In this document: in pieces, positions 4,259 to 5,885 of the stretch
How the letters are laid out: each line of letters starts with the position of its first letter
How positions within the stretch are numbered: position 1 is the first letter of the stretch
Assembly (NCBI GenBank): GCA_904502015.1
Contig: CAJGEA010000127.1
Location: 1 to 5,885 of the forward strand
Direction of reading: 5' to 3'
DNA from: an uncultured Clostridia bacterium
GTDB taxonomy: Bacteria; Bacillota; Clostridia; Oscillospirales; CAG-272
DNA length: 5,885 nucleotides
Made by a program: the position numbers and the translations under genes
The notes under the pieces: generated by a model
Database searches by the model: none
What the model saw: the letters and a program-made list of their open reading frames with translations, nothing else
What the model was told of the DNA's origin: nothing

Positions 4259-5362
4259 TCACTTGTTGGTAGTCTTGAATATTTCTTTTGCCTCACAGTA
4301 CAGGCAGCGGTAGACGTGCTCCTGCGGGTTGACGAGGCGGAAGTACTGGGTCAGCTCCTGCTCGGTGGAGGTAATGCAGCGGGGATTGCGGCAGGAGAGA
4401 GTGTCGCGGAAGCATCCCGAAAGATCCTCGGGAATGTCCAACCCCTGCTCATGCTCGCCGAGGAGCTTGAGAATGAGCGCCATGCGGATATATTTGCCGT
4501 AGCGCGCCTGGCGGAAGTAGCAGGCCCGGGGATCGTCGTCCACCTTGACGCTGATCTCGTTGACACGGGGCAGCGGATGCAGAACCGCCATGTCGGGCTT
4601 GGCTCGCTCCATCTTCTCGGGGGTGAGGATGTAGCTGTCCTTGAGACGCTCGTACTCGGTGGGATCGGGGAAGCGCTCGCGCTGAATGCGGGTCATGTAG
4701 AGGATGTCCAGCTCAGGCATGGCGGCATCCAGCTCGGTGGTCTGGGTGTAGGCCACGCCGTGCTTTTCAAGCACCTCGTGCTTGATGTAGCCCGGCAGCT
4801 CCAGCTCCTCGGGGGAGATCAGCACGAATTTCACACCCTCGTAGCGCACCATGGCCTCAATGAGGGAGTGGACGGTGCGGCCGTACTTGAGGTCACCGCA
4901 CAGACCGATGGTGAGATGATCCAGTCTTCCCTTCTCGCGGGAGATGGTGAGCAGATCGGTGAGGGTCTGAGTGGGGTGGCTGTGGCCGCCGTCGCCCGCG
5001 TTGATGACGGGGATGGAGGCGTTGCGCGCCGCCACGTAGGGTGCGCCCTCCAGCGGGTGGCGCATGGCGATGATATCGGCGTAGCCGCTGATGACCTTGG
5101 CAGTGTCGGCCACGCTCTCGCCCTTGGCCGCCGACGAGCTGGTTGCCTCGGAGAAGCCCAGCACACTGCCGCCCAGCTCCAGCATGGCCGCCTCAAAGGA
5201 CAGGCGGGTGCGGGTGGAGGGCTCGTAGAACAGAGTGGCCAGCTTCTTGCCGTGGCATGCCTCGGCGTACTTCTTGGGGTTTTCAATGATGTCGTTGGCG
5301 GTTGCAATCAGCTCATCCAGATCCGCCACCGACAAATCCAAAATGTTGATGAGACTTCTCAT
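4259..5362 (-). CDS. pyrB: Aspartate carbamoyltransferase with C-terminal PyrI-type zinc domain
   Basis: Catalyses carbamoyl phosphate + L-aspartate -> N-carbamoyl-L-aspartate, the first committed step of pyrimidine synthesis; the catalytic unit is normally a cytosolic trimer. Residues 1 to about 305 are a complete catalytic chain: STRTR (49-53, carbamoyl-phosphate loop), Ser76/Lys80 in the 80s loop, RHP (101-103), HPTQT (129-133), R162, TRIQRER (224-230) and HPLPR (262-266). Residues about 306-367 are extra. They carry C324-x4-C329 and C353-x2-C356, and align with the zinc domain of the E. coli regulatory chain PyrI (CPNSNCIS and CKYCE). The PyrI nucleotide-binding domain is absent. The ATG at 5360-5362 follows GAGG (5372-5375) by nine bases and lies 15 bases after the pyrE stop. 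All catalytic residues are present, so activity is expected; an allosteric response through PyrI would need another gene. Confidence 0.93.
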   Translation of the reverse strand: MRSLINILDLSVADLDELIATANDIIENPKKYAEACHGKKLATLFYEPSTRTRLSFEAAMLELGGSVLGFSEATSSSAAKGESVADTAKVISGYADIIAMRHPLEGAPYVAARNASIPVINAGDGGHSHPTQTLTDLLTISREKGRLDHLTIGLCGDLKYGRTVHSLIEAMVRYEGVKFVLISPEELELPGYIKHEVLEKHGVAYTQTTELDAAMPELDILYMTRIQRERFPDPTEYERLKDSYILTPEKMERAKPDMAVLHPLPRVNEISVKVDDDPRACYFRQARYGKYIRMALILKLLGEHEQGLDIPEDLSGCFRDTLSCRNPRCITSTEQELTQYFRLVNPQEHVYRCLYCEAKEIFKTTNK

Positions 5363-5377
5363 AGGTCTCGTCCTCGA

Positions 5378-5885
5378 TCAGGCCTTGGCGCCGTTGACGG
5401 CAAGGTAGTTCTTGATGCGGGTGACGTTCTCCTCGTTGGCGGGGTCTTCCTCAAGGTACTCAATGATATCGTACACGTCCACGATGGAGTACACGGGGAA
5501 GCCGAACTGCTCCTCAATCTCCTGCATGGCGCCCTTCTCGCCCTGGCCCTTTTCCTTGCGGTCAACCATGATGAAGGTAGCGGCGACCTTGGTGCCCTCG
5601 ACGTGGGACAGGATCTCCATGCTCTCACGAATAGCGGTACCGGCGGTGATGACGTCCTCAATAATGACGATCTCCTCACCGGGGGTGGGAACGTAGCCAA
5701 CGAAGGTTCCGCCCTCGCCGTGATCCTTGACCTCCTTGCGGTTGAAGAAGAAGGGGACGTTCAGACCGTTTTTGGAGAGTGCCACGGCGGCGGAAACGGA
5801 AAGGGAAATGCCCTTGTATGCGGGACCGTAGAGAACGGTGGGCTTTTTGCCCAGCTTTTCGAAATATGCCTTGGCGTAGAATTCG
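5378..5885 (-). CDS. pyrE: Orotate phosphoribosyltransferase, C-terminal 168 residues
   Basis: Cytosolic homodimer that joins orotate and PRPP to give OMP in pyrimidine synthesis. The gene enters from the right edge, where the reading frame is open to base 5885; about 50 N-terminal residues lie outside, judged by comparison with the 213-residue E. coli protein. Fragment residues 18-26 are LYGPAYKGI, a conserved orotate phosphoribosyltransferase segment. Residues 48-59 are FNRKEVKDHGEGG-type mobile loop sequence, with the Arg/Lys/Lys/His set that reaches the partner active site. Residues 72-84, IVIIEDVITAGTA, are the PRPP-binding motif. A GTG at 5783-5785 is internal and not a start, because the conserved sequence continues upstream of it. 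It is the first visible gene of a minus-strand operon; the promoter and any leader control are outside the window. Confidence 0.93.
   Translation of the reverse strand, partial: EFYAKAYFEKLGKKPTVLYGPAYKGISLSVSAAVALSKNGLNVPFFFNRKEVKDHGEGGTFVGYVPTPGEEIVIIEDVITAGTAIRESMEILSHVEGTKVAATFIMVDRKEKGQGEKGAMQEIEEQFGFPVYSIVDVYDIIEYLEEDPANEENVTRIKNYLAVNGAKA

Noticed and set aside
4831..5307. Minus-strand open frame of 158 codons overlapping pyrB in another frame
   Set aside because: Pro/Ser/Ala/Arg-rich frame-shift shadow of pyrB; the pyrB frame is unbroken with all catalytic residues.

Overview
The window looks like chromosomal DNA from a gut-type Clostridia member, possibly Oscillospirales or a relative. 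This is an inference from style. Coding regions are GC-rich with GC-rich third codon positions, intergenic DNA is AT-rich, ribosome binding sites are AGGAGG-like, the PssA is of Clostridia type, and a sugar-importer ATPase of the MsmK/UgpC type is present. No phage, transposon, CRISPR, rRNA or tRNA signature was seen.

Layout from left to right. (1) Bases 1-100, minus strand: the first 33 codons of a sugar ABC-transporter ATPase, with its ribosome binding site, a likely extended -10 promoter and a cluster of three palindromes upstream (256-299). (2) 345-1633, minus strand: a two-gene split threonine/serine exporter. The large N-domain protein (782-1633) and the small C-domain protein (345-785) overlap by ATGA and are read from a textbook TTGACA-17-TATAAT promoter. 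(3) 1634-1898: a divergent intergenic region with that promoter, phased A-tracts, an 18-bp perfect palindrome and a plus-strand promoter for pssA. (4) 1899-2537, plus strand: pssA, phosphatidylserine synthase, alone and closed by a strong terminator. (5) 2538-2731: two terminators, the second bidirectional between convergent genes, and a GC-rich hairpin resembling a dispersed clostridial repeat. (6) 2732-5885, minus strand: an operon pyrE(partial) -> pyrB -> IMP dehydrogenase with gaps of 15 and 21 bases. It joins pyrimidine synthesis (OMP and carbamoyl-aspartate steps) to the committed step of GTP synthesis.

The two most interesting items are in the operon. The aspartate carbamoyltransferase carries a C-terminal zinc-ribbon tail that matches only the zinc domain of the regulatory subunit PyrI, without the nucleotide-binding domain. 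The IMP dehydrogenase belongs to a divergent subfamily that, as far as I can recall, is collinear with the drug-insensitive enzyme of the protozoan Tritrichomonas foetus, including the catalytic Cys at residue 319. I saw no convincing wholly new multi-gene system.
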